NCBI RefSeq assembly: GCF_009795715.1
Contig: NZ_WTCR01000020.1
Coordinates: 1 to 53,362, forward strand
Source: Labilibaculum euxinicum
GTDB lineage: Bacteria > Bacteroidota > Bacteroidia > Bacteroidales > Marinifilaceae
Direction: 5' to 3'
DNA: 53,362 nucleotides
Shown here: one piece after another, positions 25,224 through 35,395 of the stretch
How the letters are laid out: the number at the start of each line of letters is the position of its first letter
Position numbering within the stretch: position 1 is the stretch's first letter
Position numbers and translations under genes: made by a program
Notes under the pieces: generated by a model
Database searches by the model: none
Seen by the model: the letters and a program-made list of their open reading frames with translations, nothing else
What the model was told of the DNA's origin: nothing

Positions 25224-26534
25224 ATGAAAGTTTTAAAATTTGGTGGTACCTCGGTAGGATCGCCCGAAAGAATTAAAAATCTTGCACAACTGGTTCAAAG
25301 TGATGAATCCAGAATCATAGTTCTGTCAGCCATGGCCGGAACAACAAATTCTCTTGTTGAGATAGCTGATCTTCTGTATAAACGGGAGATGGAACAAGCT
25401 GATGAGAAAATCACAGAGCTGGAAGCAAAATACAGAGTGCGAATTGAGGAACTATTCACAAGCAAAAATGGAAAAGACAAAGGAAATGAGCTAATCACAT
25501 CTCATTTTAATTACATCCGCAATTTTGTTTACCGCAGTTTTACAGCTCTGCAGGAAAAAGCAATTCTTGCACAAGGTGAATTAATTTCGACTGCATTTTT
25601 TCATTACTATTTGACTGAAATTGGTGTTGAATCGATATTTCTTCCTGCACTTAATTTCATGCGGATTGATAAGGACGGAGAACCTGATTCATACTATATC
25701 AAAGAAAATCTGGAACGTGAACTCGCTCAATATCCTAACCATAAACTTTTTATTACTCAGGGCTTTATCTGTAGAAATACATATGGAGAAATTGACAACT
25801 TAAAGCGTGGAGGAAGCGATTATTCTGCCTCTTTAATTGGTGCTGCCCTACAATCGGACGAGGTTCAGATATGGACCGATATAGATGGTTTTCACAATAA
25901 CGATCCCCGCTTTGTTGAAAATACCAGAGCTCTTAAACAATTGTCTTTTGACGAAGCTGCCGAGCTTGCTTATTTTGGTGCTAAAATTATGCACCCTTCA
26001 AGCATCATGCCATGCAAGCAATTTAGTATTCCTGTTCGTTTAAAAAACACACTGAGTCCATCGGACGAAGGAACTCTAATTACCGACGATTTAGTTGGAA
26101 AAGGAATTAAGGCAGTTGCTGCAAAAGATGGGATTACGGCAGTAAAAATTAAATCGGGAAGGATGCTGTTAGCTTATGGCTTTTTGCGTAAAGTGTTCGA
26201 GATATTCGAGATATACAAGACTCCAATTGATATGATTACAACCTCGGAGGTAGCCATTTCGCTCACAATAGATGATGATACTCATCTCTCTGAAATAGAA
26301 TCGGAATTATTGAAGTTTGGTATTGTAGAGATAGATCAGGATCAATCGATAATTTGTATTGTTGGTGATTTTATATCCGAATCGGCAGGCAGTGCTAAAA
26401 AGGTACTGGAAGCACTTGAATCTATTCCTTTGCGAATGATTTCCTACGGAGGCAGCAAACACAATATTTCCGTTTTGGTAGATCAGAAGAATAAAGTAGC
26501 AGCCCTTCAGGCATTAAGTAGTCATTTATTTTAG
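25224..26534 (+). CDS. lysC: Aspartate kinase
   Basis: This 436-residue monofunctional aspartokinase phosphorylates aspartate, the first step to lysine, threonine, methionine and diaminopimelate. Marks are the N-terminal KFGGTSVGSPERIKNL, the substrate site TQGFICRN followed by LKRGGSDYSASLIGAAL, and WTDIDGFHNNDPR. Two ACT-type domains follow (about 300-436) and would bind the feedback inhibitor, lysine being most likely given the lysA partner. There is no homoserine dehydrogenase fusion. The gene is preceded by a lysine-rich attenuator and lies 25 bp before lysA. Confidence 0.95.
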   Translation: MKVLKFGGTSVGSPERIKNLAQLVQSDESRIIVLSAMAGTTNSLVEIADLLYKREMEQADEKITELEAKYRVRIEELFTSKNGKDKGNELITSHFNYIRNFVYRSFTALQEKAILAQGELISTAFFHYYLTEIGVESIFLPALNFMRIDKDGEPDSYYIKENLERELAQYPNHKLFITQGFICRNTYGEIDNLKRGGSDYSASLIGAALQSDEVQIWTDIDGFHNNDPRFVENTRALKQLSFDEAAELAYFGAKIMHPSSIMPCKQFSIPVRLKNTLSPSDEGTLITDDLVGKGIKAVAAKDGITAVKIKSGRMLLAYGFLRKVFEIFEIYKTPIDMITTSEVAISLTIDDDTHLSEIESELLKFGIVEIDQDQSIICIVGDFISESAGSAKKVLEALESIPLRMISYGGSKHNISVLVDQKNKVAALQALSSHLF

Positions 26535-26559
26535 TTGTTGTTTCCACAATTTTTTTATC

Positions 26560-27717
26560 ATGTTTAACAGCTCAAGAATCAACGAATTCTCAAACATACC
26601 TACTCCATTCTACTATTACGATATGGAGATTCTCCAAAACACTTTGGAGATCGTTAAAAGAGAATCATCCAAATATGGATATCATGTTCATTATGCAGTA
26701 AAAGCGAATGCCAATCCGAAAATTATGACCAAAATTCAGTCGTATGGATTTGGTGCCGATTGTGTAAGTGGAAATGAAATAAAGAGATCTTTGGAATCAG
26801 GATATCCACCGAATAAAATTGTATATGCCGGTGTTGGAAAATCCGATCAGGAAATTCAAACCGCACTTGATTCAGACATTTTCTGTTTCAACTGCGAATC
26901 AATTCCCGAAATGGAATTGATTAATGAAATGGCAGAAAAAGCCAATAAGATTGCAAAAATTGCAATTCGTATCAACCCAAATGTTAATGCAAATACGCAT
27001 CATTACATCACAACAGGGGTTGAAGAGAATAAATTTGGTATCAGCCGATGGGAATTTGACAGTGTTCTGGAAGGTCTTGCATCCTATAAAAACATAGAGT
27101 TAATTGGCCTGCACTTTCACATTGGATCTCAAATTACCGATTTGAGTGTGTTCAAAGGCTTATGTCTTCGCATCAATGAAATTAAGCAGTGGTTTTCCGA
27201 CCGGCAAATTTTTGTTGATCATATCAATGTTGGCGGTGGTTTTGGAGTGGACTACAAGCATCCTGATCAAAATCCGATCCCTGATTTTGTGACCTTTTTT
27301 GGCATTTTTAATGAGTTTTTGAATCTGGAGGCAAATCAGGAACTTCATTTCGAACTGGGAAGATCAATGGTAGCGCAATGCGGCAGCTTAATTTCCAAAG
27401 TTTTATACGTTAAAAATGGTGTGAAAACCAAATTTGCAATTTTAGATGCCGGCATGACTGAATTGCTGCGCCCGGCTCTTTATCAGGCTTATCACAAAAT
27501 CGAAAACTTAAGTTCGAATGGTGAAACTGAAAATTATGATGTGGTTGGACCTATTTGTGAATCATCTGATTGCTTTGGTAAATTAGTCAGCTTACCGGCT
27601 ACAAAAAGAAACGATTTAATTGCAATTCGCACCGCCGGTGCTTATGGAGAAGCAATGGCATCCAGATATAATTTAAGAGATATCGCACCATCGATATTTT
27701 CGAATGAACTAAACTAA
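26560..27717 (+). CDS. lysA: Diaminopimelate decarboxylase
   Basis: This 385-residue PLP enzyme of the alanine-racemase fold makes lysine from meso-diaminopimelate, the last step of the pathway. The PLP lysine is in HYAVKANANP, and other marks are GLHFHIGSQI, HINVGGGFGVDY, HFELGRSMVA, GPICESSDCFGK and RTAGAYGEAMASRYN. It forms an operon with lysC under the upstream attenuator. The stop codon lies in a short run of CTAAA repeats (27711-27729). Confidence 0.95.
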   Translation: MFNSSRINEFSNIPTPFYYYDMEILQNTLEIVKRESSKYGYHVHYAVKANANPKIMTKIQSYGFGADCVSGNEIKRSLESGYPPNKIVYAGVGKSDQEIQTALDSDIFCFNCESIPEMELINEMAEKANKIAKIAIRINPNVNANTHHYITTGVEENKFGISRWEFDSVLEGLASYKNIELIGLHFHIGSQITDLSVFKGLCLRINEIKQWFSDRQIFVDHINVGGGFGVDYKHPDQNPIPDFVTFFGIFNEFLNLEANQELHFELGRSMVAQCGSLISKVLYVKNGVKTKFAILDAGMTELLRPALYQAYHKIENLSSNGETENYDVVGPICESSDCFGKLVSLPATKRNDLIAIRTAGAYGEAMASRYNLRDIAPSIFSNELN

Positions 27718-27732
27718 ACTAAACTAAACGAT

Positions 27733-27787
27733 AAGGGCGGTATTTTTACTAATTTTAGACCAGGCAGAAAGAATGCCGCCCTTTTTT
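27733..27787 (+). terminator. Terminator of the lysC-lysA operon
   Basis: AAGGGCGG pairs with CCGCCCTT across a 36-nt loop, followed by a T-run. It lies 15-70 bp after the lysA stop codon and may also serve the convergent gene ending at 27798. Confidence 0.78.
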
Positions 27788-27797
27788 CTATATTCCC

Positions 27798-28856
27798 TTA
27801 TTTTAAACCAAGACGTTTCAGAAGTGTTTTTGAGGGTACGATAAATACTGAGAAATTGTAAAAAACTCCTCCTCCAACGGATGAATCTATAATACTGTTC
27901 TTATTGGTCAATTTGCTTCCAGACAGACTAAATCCATGGTTACTGTTGGTAACATCAAAATTAATATTGGTTCGGTAACCACATTCAAAAGAAGTCCACA
28001 GCCAGTCTGCAATTCCCTTTTCTATTTCCAGTGAAAAGTTCAAATCAGCTCTTCTTAATTCCAATGTCTTAAAATCATTCAATTCAGGATCGTTAAAATG
28101 AATGCTGTAACTACCCCCCTGCAATCTTGCTTTTGCATTGATAAAACAAAGTTTTGATGGTTGATACCGCAATTTTATCCTGGCAGGAAGTAAAGCTTCA
28201 ACACCCCATTTATCAGCAAAAGAATGATTGTAAACAAAAACAGGAAACAGCAATGGGTCGCCAAAAGTATAGGAATAAGCCAAACCAACACCCCATGATT
28301 TTTTAGAATTCACTTTCCACCCAATTATAGGCGACATCTCCATTTTCAGAAAAGTATATTTACTCACATCACCAATGTGTTCTTTCCAGTAATCACCTTT
28401 TAACCTGGCATTGAAACGAAACATGAAAAACATATTCCTTTTTAGCTGAGCAGTAAGATAGAGACTGCCTCCTACACTCTTTAGGTTTTTATCATTCAGA
28501 CTTTTATACAAAGAGTAATTATTGACTGGAATATCATCAAAATGGAATTCTTCATCACTATACTCTATACTACCTGCAATTTTCAATTTCTGATTAAGAA
28601 ATATCGGAAAGTGTAACTTTGCCGTAAAAACACGATTGTAATCAATTTCAGATTTCCCGTTTCCATATACATCTGAAGACGATCGGATGTTATAATTTGT
28701 ATTTGTTTGATAAGACATTTCCAGACCACGAACCGGACCCGTTCCTATTATTCCAGGATTCCAGCTGCACTTTAAAGTATCACCCATATTCTGACCGAAC
28801 ACTTCAATTGAAGTACTGCAAAAAAGAACCGCTAAAAACAAAATACTTTTATTCAT
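27798..28856 (-). CDS. Outer-membrane beta-barrel protein, DUF6268-like
   Basis: This 352-residue protein has a signal peptide (to about residue 21, FGQ). The rest is alternating amphipathic strands rich in aromatic residues, including SPIIGWKVNSKKSWGVGLAYSYTFGDPLLFPVFVYNH, which is characteristic of DUF6268 barrels, and a C-terminal VGGGVFYNFSVFIVPS. This suggests an outer-membrane barrel of unknown substrate. It is downstream of the patatin gene on the same strand (74 bp) and could be co-transcribed with it. Confidence 0.75.
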   Translation of the reverse strand: MNKSILFLAVLFCSTSIEVFGQNMGDTLKCSWNPGIIGTGPVRGLEMSYQTNTNYNIRSSSDVYGNGKSEIDYNRVFTAKLHFPIFLNQKLKIAGSIEYSDEEFHFDDIPVNNYSLYKSLNDKNLKSVGGSLYLTAQLKRNMFFMFRFNARLKGDYWKEHIGDVSKYTFLKMEMSPIIGWKVNSKKSWGVGLAYSYTFGDPLLFPVFVYNHSFADKWGVEALLPARIKLRYQPSKLCFINAKARLQGGSYSIHFNDPELNDFKTLELRRADLNFSLEIEKGIADWLWTSFECGYRTNINFDVTNSNHGFSLSGSKLTNKNSIIDSSVGGGVFYNFSVFIVPSKTLLKRLGLK

Positions 28857-28930
28857 AATAATCAGGTTTACCTGTCAGGAAAGTAGTAAGATTGAACTTA
28901 TAAAACCTTTAAATTAGAGCCGAGAATCGA

Positions 28931-31141
28931 TTAAAACCAAAAGCCTAAATTCACATAGTTTGAAATACCATTTTTCTTATCAGAATACATCAACGAAAAT
29001 TCTATCGGGCCAATTAAACTATTGTACGAATATGTTAATCCTATTCCTCTAATCCATTCACCCTTTGTTAATACATTATTAACATCTTCAACCAATTTAC
29101 CGGCATTGATTTTCAGAATTAAATAATTATTCCGAAATAATTCATACTGAAAATCGGCCCGGAAAACAAAAGAATTTACTGAAGCCAACTCCATACGTTC
29201 CAAACCAACAAAAGGCATTTGAATATCAAAATAATCTGTTTGATCGATTCCTCCGGTATAAGACATATAAAAATTAGGTATATTTTTACCCCATACAACC
29301 CTTCCATAAAATTTTGGATAAACCGTAAATGCAGAACTTACACTAATTGCCTTTTGAAATTTAAGATAAGCCACCGACGCTGGTCGGTTCATACCATCAA
29401 GTTTAAATCCGTTATTTGTTACTAATTTATATTCTCCATAAAGACTCATTCCGGTCTTTGGATAATAAGCCTTATCATGGGAGTCCAGATTTAAAAACGC
29501 ATAATAGGTAAAGTAATAATCTTCATCCCGGGTATCCACTAAATCAAAAGTCCTGAATTCTGAATTAATATTGTAGTATTCCAACTTGCCACCTAATCCA
29601 ACAGAATATGATTCCCGAAATATAGAATGTGTATTTACATCCAATTTCAGATAGTTAAAGTCATAACTTGCAAGTTTTTTACCATCCTCAAAAGCATCTA
29701 CCTGAGAATCATTAAATTCAGCTTCCACATTCAAGCCCGGCTTCAAACCATTATCAACAGTATAAGTCGTTTTAAATCTCGGATTTTCTGCTAGTTTTAA
29801 ATCAAACGATAAACGGGATCCACTTTTTAGTTTATTCCGAAATGTTGTATTTAGTAATACGGCAGCATTATTATCGCTATCGTAATGAAGTCCAACATTA
29901 AATCTCTTGGTGGTTCGCTCCTTCACATTTACAATAAGAGTCTTTTCTTTCTCTCCTTTCATTTGAAAATCTACACGATCGAAGTACCGGCTGCCATACA
30001 CACGATTAATCCCATCCTGTAATTTGTATAAACTAACATTACTGTTCATCTCCAAATTCAGCTTACCATACAACAACGAATAACTCACTTCATTTAACCC
30101 ATTAACCTCCATATCCTTAATAAAATAAGTGGATGAATCACATGGAGGCACATATGTTTTCATTTTTTTCTTTTCCAGATTATATTTCTTCTTTAAATCG
30201 AGTAAAGTTGGAATAAATGTTTGTGCAATTGCTTCTCCTCTATGAATTAATGAATCCGCATCCTGAAAACTCCCAACCGTGTATTCATCTATTTTAGGTT
30301 TAATATAGATATCGCAGTATTTCAGATTGTCTTTAAAATTATTCAATGCCATTAATGAAACCGTCTGATTCATTATATCCAAAATAGACTTTAATTCTTT
30401 TTTGGACTTAACACCAGACTGTACATCTACTCCAATAATAATATCGGCACCCATATTAATTAATTCCTTTACCGGAAAATTATTAATCATTCCCCCATCA
30501 GCTAATAATTTGCCATCTATCTCTACCGGAGAGAAAAAGGTTGGAATAGCCATACTGGCTCGCATAGCCAGAGGCAGATAACCCTTATCCAAAACTACAG
30601 CCTTCCCTGTTTCCAAATCAGTAGCAATACATAAAAAAGGAATGGGTAATTTATTAAAATCCGTCTGGTCATGGTATTCTATCGTTAACCGTTCAAATAA
30701 ATTGATCACGTTTTGCCCCCCAACAATACCACTAGGCAATTGAATTCCTTTCGGTTTAATCGGAAATGAAAGGATATATCTTTCAAAATCCTTTTTCTCA
30801 TAAATAGGTACAAATTTTCGCGACACATTATCTGAGAGGAGATTTTCCCAATTCTGACTCAAGATCATTTTCTCAATATCAACAGCGGAATATCCAATTG
30901 CATAAAAACCACCTATAAGGCCTCCCATACTAGTACCCGCGATATAGTCTATTGGTATACCTAATTCGTCAATAACCTTAAGAACACCAACATGAGCAAA
31001 ACCTTTTGCACCACCACCGCTTAAAACAAGCCCTATTTTTGGACGAGCCATATTGGGCAAACTATCTGTTGCCAATTGAGCAAAATTCAAGAAACTTATT
31101 GTGGATAAAACCAGACTAAGACATAAAGATTTAAATTGCAT
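28931..31141 (-). CDS. Patatin-like phospholipase fused to a POTRA and BamA/Omp85 barrel
   Basis: This 736-residue protein has a signal peptide (1-21). A patatin domain (about 30-230) carries the oxyanion hole SGGGAKGFAHVG, nucleophile Ser in GTSMGG and catalytic Asp in DGGMINNFPV. One POTRA-like domain (about 350-415) and a C-terminal 16-strand Omp85-type barrel follow (about 420-736, ending VNLGFWF). This is the layout of PlpD-like, type Vd secretion proteins. In Bacteroidota such proteins stay joined and probably act on lipids at the cell surface or in the periplasm. The catalytic dyad is intact. Confidence 0.92.
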   Translation of the reverse strand: MQFKSLCLSLVLSTISFLNFAQLATDSLPNMARPKIGLVLSGGGAKGFAHVGVLKVIDELGIPIDYIAGTSMGGLIGGFYAIGYSAVDIEKMILSQNWENLLSDNVSRKFVPIYEKKDFERYILSFPIKPKGIQLPSGIVGGQNVINLFERLTIEYHDQTDFNKLPIPFLCIATDLETGKAVVLDKGYLPLAMRASMAIPTFFSPVEIDGKLLADGGMINNFPVKELINMGADIIIGVDVQSGVKSKKELKSILDIMNQTVSLMALNNFKDNLKYCDIYIKPKIDEYTVGSFQDADSLIHRGEAIAQTFIPTLLDLKKKYNLEKKKMKTYVPPCDSSTYFIKDMEVNGLNEVSYSLLYGKLNLEMNSNVSLYKLQDGINRVYGSRYFDRVDFQMKGEKEKTLIVNVKERTTKRFNVGLHYDSDNNAAVLLNTTFRNKLKSGSRLSFDLKLAENPRFKTTYTVDNGLKPGLNVEAEFNDSQVDAFEDGKKLASYDFNYLKLDVNTHSIFRESYSVGLGGKLEYYNINSEFRTFDLVDTRDEDYYFTYYAFLNLDSHDKAYYPKTGMSLYGEYKLVTNNGFKLDGMNRPASVAYLKFQKAISVSSAFTVYPKFYGRVVWGKNIPNFYMSYTGGIDQTDYFDIQMPFVGLERMELASVNSFVFRADFQYELFRNNYLILKINAGKLVEDVNNVLTKGEWIRGIGLTYSYNSLIGPIEFSLMYSDKKNGISNYVNLGFWF

Positions 31142-31196
31142 AAATTTATTCTACTTGTATTCTATTTTAATTTTTTAAGATTATTGGCAACAAAAA

Positions 31197-33584
31197 CTAT
31201 TCATTCAGCTTCAATTCCTTAGCAACAGTAAGCACTTCATTCGGTTCTTCACCATTCTTAATTTGAACTCTTAGCGCTCTTAATCCATACACTCCTTGTA
31301 AATCTTCCAACTCCAAATGTTCAATATTGTTCTCGAAGTAGCCCTTAGCAGCCAAATACTCCAAATACCTCTGATACTCTGCCATTTCAGATTCCTGACT
31401 AAATATTACGGCTAATTTTTCAGGCTGAGTAAGGCGCTCACTGGTTCCTTTTATTACTGCCTTATCAATCCTTTTTTTAACAATCTCATAACGAATATTA
31501 TAAGCCCCATCTACATCAAATTTTTTCTCATCTTGTCTGAACCTTATTGCCAAAGGTTGGCTATGTACTAAAATTAAACCTGTGGTTTCCAGTTCAATTG
31601 GCAATGAACTTTTTAAAGCACCTGTTTTCCGGGCTAATTCAGCACTTACAATTAACTGCCACAAGCGAAGATTCTTTAAATAGATTCGATCAAATGTTTT
31701 TTGTGCTGAAATACTTTGTCCGATATAAATATTATGCTCTACGCCATCTGTACGATATTTCTCAAAATAATGAGGAAACATCTTCTGTGCTTTTTCTTGC
31801 TCTTTTTCAAGATAAGAGATAACGCAATCATTAATCATCGCCAAACTATCCTCAAAATCTTTTCTTTGCTTGTAAACTATATTTAAGTCTGGATCAATAT
31901 TTTTATTGTATTCTGCAATCGCAGCAGTTAAAGCAGATCCATTCTCTTTAAAATGCGGAAAAAGGGATTCTACATCATGACGAATAAAACTAAGAACGTT
32001 CATTTCATCACCCGAAGAAAGTCCTTTTTCAATCCCATCAATAAAATAGTCGATTTTGTATATTAACTGATCGTAAACAGGCATTTTACAATCCAAAAAT
32101 GCTTCTTTCAAAACTTCACGTGCCAATTGCAATTGTTCCACCAAATCATCCTGAATTGTCCGGTTTCGAATCACCGAGGAATGACGGACATCAATGGCTC
32201 CGTACAATGGATATACTTCCCGAAAAACGATTTCTTCCATTTGCACCAGATCATCCAAATCTCTTTTGGCTAACAAATTACTGGCCGCCTGCTGAAACCG
32301 CCACTCTACACTTGGATGTATTGCTGTACATTCTTCTTTAATCGTAGCCTCTATTCTATTTTTTAATTCCTCACTCGTCCGATGAACGGCGATAGAAAAT
32401 ACCGGAATGATATCTTTTATCACACGCAGTTTCGTGAAATTGATATCAAAAGCCTTTGTTGATCCCAATTCCATCATGCCCACCAACTCTCCCTCGTAAT
32501 AAAGAGGAATAATACAAATATTTTTAATGCCCTGATTTAGCAATTCTTGTTCTACAGGCTTTAAATCAGCCTTTTGAGAAAGGTCATTAATTAAAACAGG
32601 ATAACCGGATAGACCTGCCTCTTCATATATTGTTCTCCGGTATGCATCGCACGAGTATTTATTAGAATCAATGAATCCATGCCAAAAATTAGAAGGATTT
32701 TCAATACAACCTTGAGAAATCCCCAAAGCAAGTACTCCTAAATTTAAATTTGACAGAGTTAATAATGAGCGGATATTCTGTTCGAGAGCTTCAAAGTTAG
32801 CCCTGTTAATTATTGAAGATTTTTCCAGCAATTGAGATTTTAATGATGAGATTACTTCGATCTGAGTAACATCTACATATTTGAATGACATAAATCCACA
32901 AAAAGTAAAATTATCCAAAGGAATCGTCTTCATCCAAAAATCCATATTCATTGGATCGTTAATCATTTCTCTAATATCCTCCTCCGAGGCTTCCGGCGGC
33001 TTCCCGTTAGAAGTCACTTCTATACATGACTCATCATACTCCAATTTATAATACTTCACCAAACCATTCAACTTATCTGTCATACGATACAAAAACAGAT
33101 AATCCATATCCAATTGAAAATTATAGTATTTGGGAAGAATCATTAGATATGCATATATTAACTTCGTAAAAGTCTGATAACAATTATCCTGATTCTTCTG
33201 CTCTACATGTTCAATTTCAATATTCTGATCATTATAAATTTTTAAGTAATTTGGAGTGAAATAAAAATTATGATCGTCGAACGGACTTGCTGCAACAGCT
33301 ATATCTTTTTTGTATTGAGATGGTGTGAAAAAATAAGACATTATTGTATGAATCTCATCCTCATACTTACTAACATCCTCAATATTAAAATCGGTTTTTG
33401 CTAAATCGGGATTCCTGTTAACTACATCCAAAATAATGTTTGCCAGTGAATCATTTCCGGCTCCATTTCTTTGTTCACTCTTTAATTTATTAATTAAAGG
33501 AAGAAAACTCAATGATTTTTTGAATGGAATATGATCTATATTTAATTTCAACTGATCCAACTTCATGTATTTGTTTTTAGCCAT
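31197..33584 (-). CDS. Large GAF-domain protein of unknown function
   Basis: This 795-residue cytoplasmic protein has no membrane segment. A GAF domain can be recognised around residues 265-410 (NLGVLALGIS, GYPVLINDLS, NICIIPLYYEGELVGMMELGS). The N-terminal third and the long helical C-terminal half are not ones I recognise, although similar proteins occur widely in Bacteroidota. There is no kinase, cyclase or HTH domain, so it may be a ligand-sensing adaptor. Met at 33566 is an alternative start. It lies 55 bp upstream of the patatin gene, on the same strand. Confidence 0.8.
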   Translation of the reverse strand: MAKNKYMKLDQLKLNIDHIPFKKSLSFLPLINKLKSEQRNGAGNDSLANIILDVVNRNPDLAKTDFNIEDVSKYEDEIHTIMSYFFTPSQYKKDIAVAASPFDDHNFYFTPNYLKIYNDQNIEIEHVEQKNQDNCYQTFTKLIYAYLMILPKYYNFQLDMDYLFLYRMTDKLNGLVKYYKLEYDESCIEVTSNGKPPEASEEDIREMINDPMNMDFWMKTIPLDNFTFCGFMSFKYVDVTQIEVISSLKSQLLEKSSIINRANFEALEQNIRSLLTLSNLNLGVLALGISQGCIENPSNFWHGFIDSNKYSCDAYRRTIYEEAGLSGYPVLINDLSQKADLKPVEQELLNQGIKNICIIPLYYEGELVGMMELGSTKAFDINFTKLRVIKDIIPVFSIAVHRTSEELKNRIEATIKEECTAIHPSVEWRFQQAASNLLAKRDLDDLVQMEEIVFREVYPLYGAIDVRHSSVIRNRTIQDDLVEQLQLAREVLKEAFLDCKMPVYDQLIYKIDYFIDGIEKGLSSGDEMNVLSFIRHDVESLFPHFKENGSALTAAIAEYNKNIDPDLNIVYKQRKDFEDSLAMINDCVISYLEKEQEKAQKMFPHYFEKYRTDGVEHNIYIGQSISAQKTFDRIYLKNLRLWQLIVSAELARKTGALKSSLPIELETTGLILVHSQPLAIRFRQDEKKFDVDGAYNIRYEIVKKRIDKAVIKGTSERLTQPEKLAVIFSQESEMAEYQRYLEYLAAKGYFENNIEHLELEDLQGVYGLRALRVQIKNGEEPNEVLTVAKELKLNE

Positions 33585-33783
33585 GTACTGTTAAGAACTA
33601 CTAAAGTAGTTGTTTTTAAATCTACATAAAAATTAAAGCGTGCCCGATAACTGACAATTAAAGGAATTTTAACAAAGTTACCCGATTTACCATACGAAAG
33701 TGCGGGAAGACATTCCCAAAGGATGATCGACCCGCACACAATTCAAGTAAAATTTCTTGAAATTCTATTTTTCAATGATACAA

Positions 33784-34419
33784 TTAGAATTCAGACACGA
33801 ATTCAATCGCCTTTTCTTTTGCCAATTTTTCAATCTCCGGAATATCCAGTCCCATTGCAATTCCTTCAACAGGAACAAATTTCAATTCTGATATTCCAAT
33901 AAATCCCAAAACTGATTTTAAATAACGATGCGAAAAATCCATTTCACTTCCCGCCCCATTTGAATAAACTCCTCCTGATGCTTGAATGTGAACAGCTTTC
34001 TTTCCTTTCATCAATCCTTCCGGGCCATTTTCTGTATAGTGAAATGTTTTTCCTGCCTGCAATATGACATCAATATATGCTTTAAGTACAGGAGGAATAG
34101 AAAAATTCCACATCGGGTTAACAAACGCATAGGCATCAGCTTCCATAAATTGTTCCAAAAGTTGATTTAGATTTCCAATCTGCTGCATCTGCTCTTGATC
34201 CAAATCGTTTAAGCTGCCACCATTCTGCAACTTCGAAAAACCATCAAAAACCATTGCATTTAAATAGGGAACATCTGTTTTAAACAAATCAAGTTCTGTA
34301 ACCTCGTGATTGGGGTTTTGCTTTTTGTATTGCTCAATAAAAGCTCTTCCTACCTTTAAGCTATATGAATCCTTTTCTTCTTTTGGGTTTGCGCTAACAT
34401 ATAAAAATTTCTTACTCAT
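33784..34419 (-). CDS. azoR: FMN-dependent NADH azoreductase
   Basis: This 211-residue flavodoxin-fold enzyme carries N-terminal YVSANPKEEKDSYSLKVGRAFIE and NPMWNFSIPPVLKAYIDVI followed by GKTFHYTENGPEGLMKGKKAVHI, both typical of the AzoR/AcpD family. These enzymes reduce azo compounds and quinones with NADH and protect against thiol stress. It is a single gene. The gap from 33585 to 33783 holds nothing recognisable. Confidence 0.92.
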   Translation of the reverse strand: MSKKFLYVSANPKEEKDSYSLKVGRAFIEQYKKQNPNHEVTELDLFKTDVPYLNAMVFDGFSKLQNGGSLNDLDQEQMQQIGNLNQLLEQFMEADAYAFVNPMWNFSIPPVLKAYIDVILQAGKTFHYTENGPEGLMKGKKAVHIQASGGVYSNGAGSEMDFSHRYLKSVLGFIGISELKFVPVEGIAMGLDIPEIEKLAKEKAIEFVSEF

Positions 34420-34768
34420 ATCTTTTACTATTAATTCAACACATTTACTATTTCTTACTCAACAAAGCTAGGAAAGCAAAACTCATTCGTAAATGGATAA
34501 AACAAAGGTATTCTTGTACTTTTTATTTTTTATACCTGCGACTAAAATTGATGAAAAAAACTATTATCTCTGCAAGGAAAAAATAAAAACCGGAAGTGAA
34601 TCAAAAAGATTCTCTGAGATATTAGACCCTAAAAATCCACCTAAAGTATTCACTAACTGATCATTCATCTGATTTGGCGAATAAGATAACTGATATAACA
34701 AGATAGAATATCTTCGTTCAAAGTGCAGGAAATAGATTAAAAAGAAATCTATTTCCTACTTTTACGCA
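34420..34768. other. Intergenic region between divergent genes
   Basis: These 349 bp separate azoR and the methyltransferase gene, which are transcribed apart, and must hold both promoters. I see no clear hairpin, repeat or small gene in it. Confidence 0.5.
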
Positions 34769-35392
34769 ATGATCTCAACACAACATATTCTGCTTTGTAT
34801 ATTTCTATTGTTATGGTGCTTTTTTCACAGCAGTTTAATTTCGAATCAGTTCATCAGCTATATAAAACCTAAACTTGGCAAACAATTCAGAACCTACCGG
34901 ATTCTCTACAATCTATTTTCACTAATTACATTCTTACCACTGATTTGGTATTCCTATTCAATAAAAAGCGAGATGATTTTTACCTGGTCAGGTAATTTTA
35001 TGGTTGTACGTGTTTTTATTCTCCTAATCAGCTTTTACTTGTTTTTTGCCGGTTCCCGTACATACGATCTATCGTCCTTTTTAGGCTTTCGCCAGATTCA
35101 GCAAAAAGAACATCACAAAACTATATCTGATGATGAAAATATAAATACTTCCGGAATTCTTGGTGTAATCCGCCATCCTTGGTATACTGCAACTTTCTTA
35201 TTTATATGGGCAGGAAATTTAAATACCAGCTCATTGATCGTGAATGTAATTCTTAGTATTTATTTGATTATTGGCTGTCTTTTAGAAGAAAAAAAACTAG
35301 TTTTAAAATACGGTGAACAGTACCGGATTTATCAAAAAAATGTATCAATACTGTTCCCCTGGAAATGGTTGAAAACAAAATTAAAAAGATAA
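34769..35392 (+). CDS. Membrane methyltransferase, isoprenylcysteine-carboxyl-methyltransferase-like
   Basis: This 207-residue protein has about five membrane helices. The C-terminal half has the family signature: GVIRHPWYTATFLFIWAG (R-H-P-x-Y), a membrane helix, then LLEEKKLVLKYGEQYRIYQKNV (E-E and Y-G-x-x-Y). The ICMT/PEMT/NnrU-like family uses SAM at the membrane. The substrate is unknown and the N-terminal half is lineage-specific. It is followed after 3 bp by the LysR gene, so it forms an operon with lysR and perhaps yeiH. Confidence 0.78.
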   Translation: MISTQHILLCIFLLLWCFFHSSLISNQFISYIKPKLGKQFRTYRILYNLFSLITFLPLIWYSYSIKSEMIFTWSGNFMVVRVFILLISFYLFFAGSRTYDLSSFLGFRQIQQKEHHKTISDDENINTSGILGVIRHPWYTATFLFIWAGNLNTSSLIVNVILSIYLIIGCLLEEKKLVLKYGEQYRIYQKNVSILFPWKWLKTKLKR

Positions 35393-35395
35393 GAC

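Noticed and set aside
27711-27729. CTAAA pentanucleotide run at the lysA stop codon
   Set aside because: There are only about four copies spanning the stop; likely slippage noise without visible consequence, since the stop is reached in the first copies.
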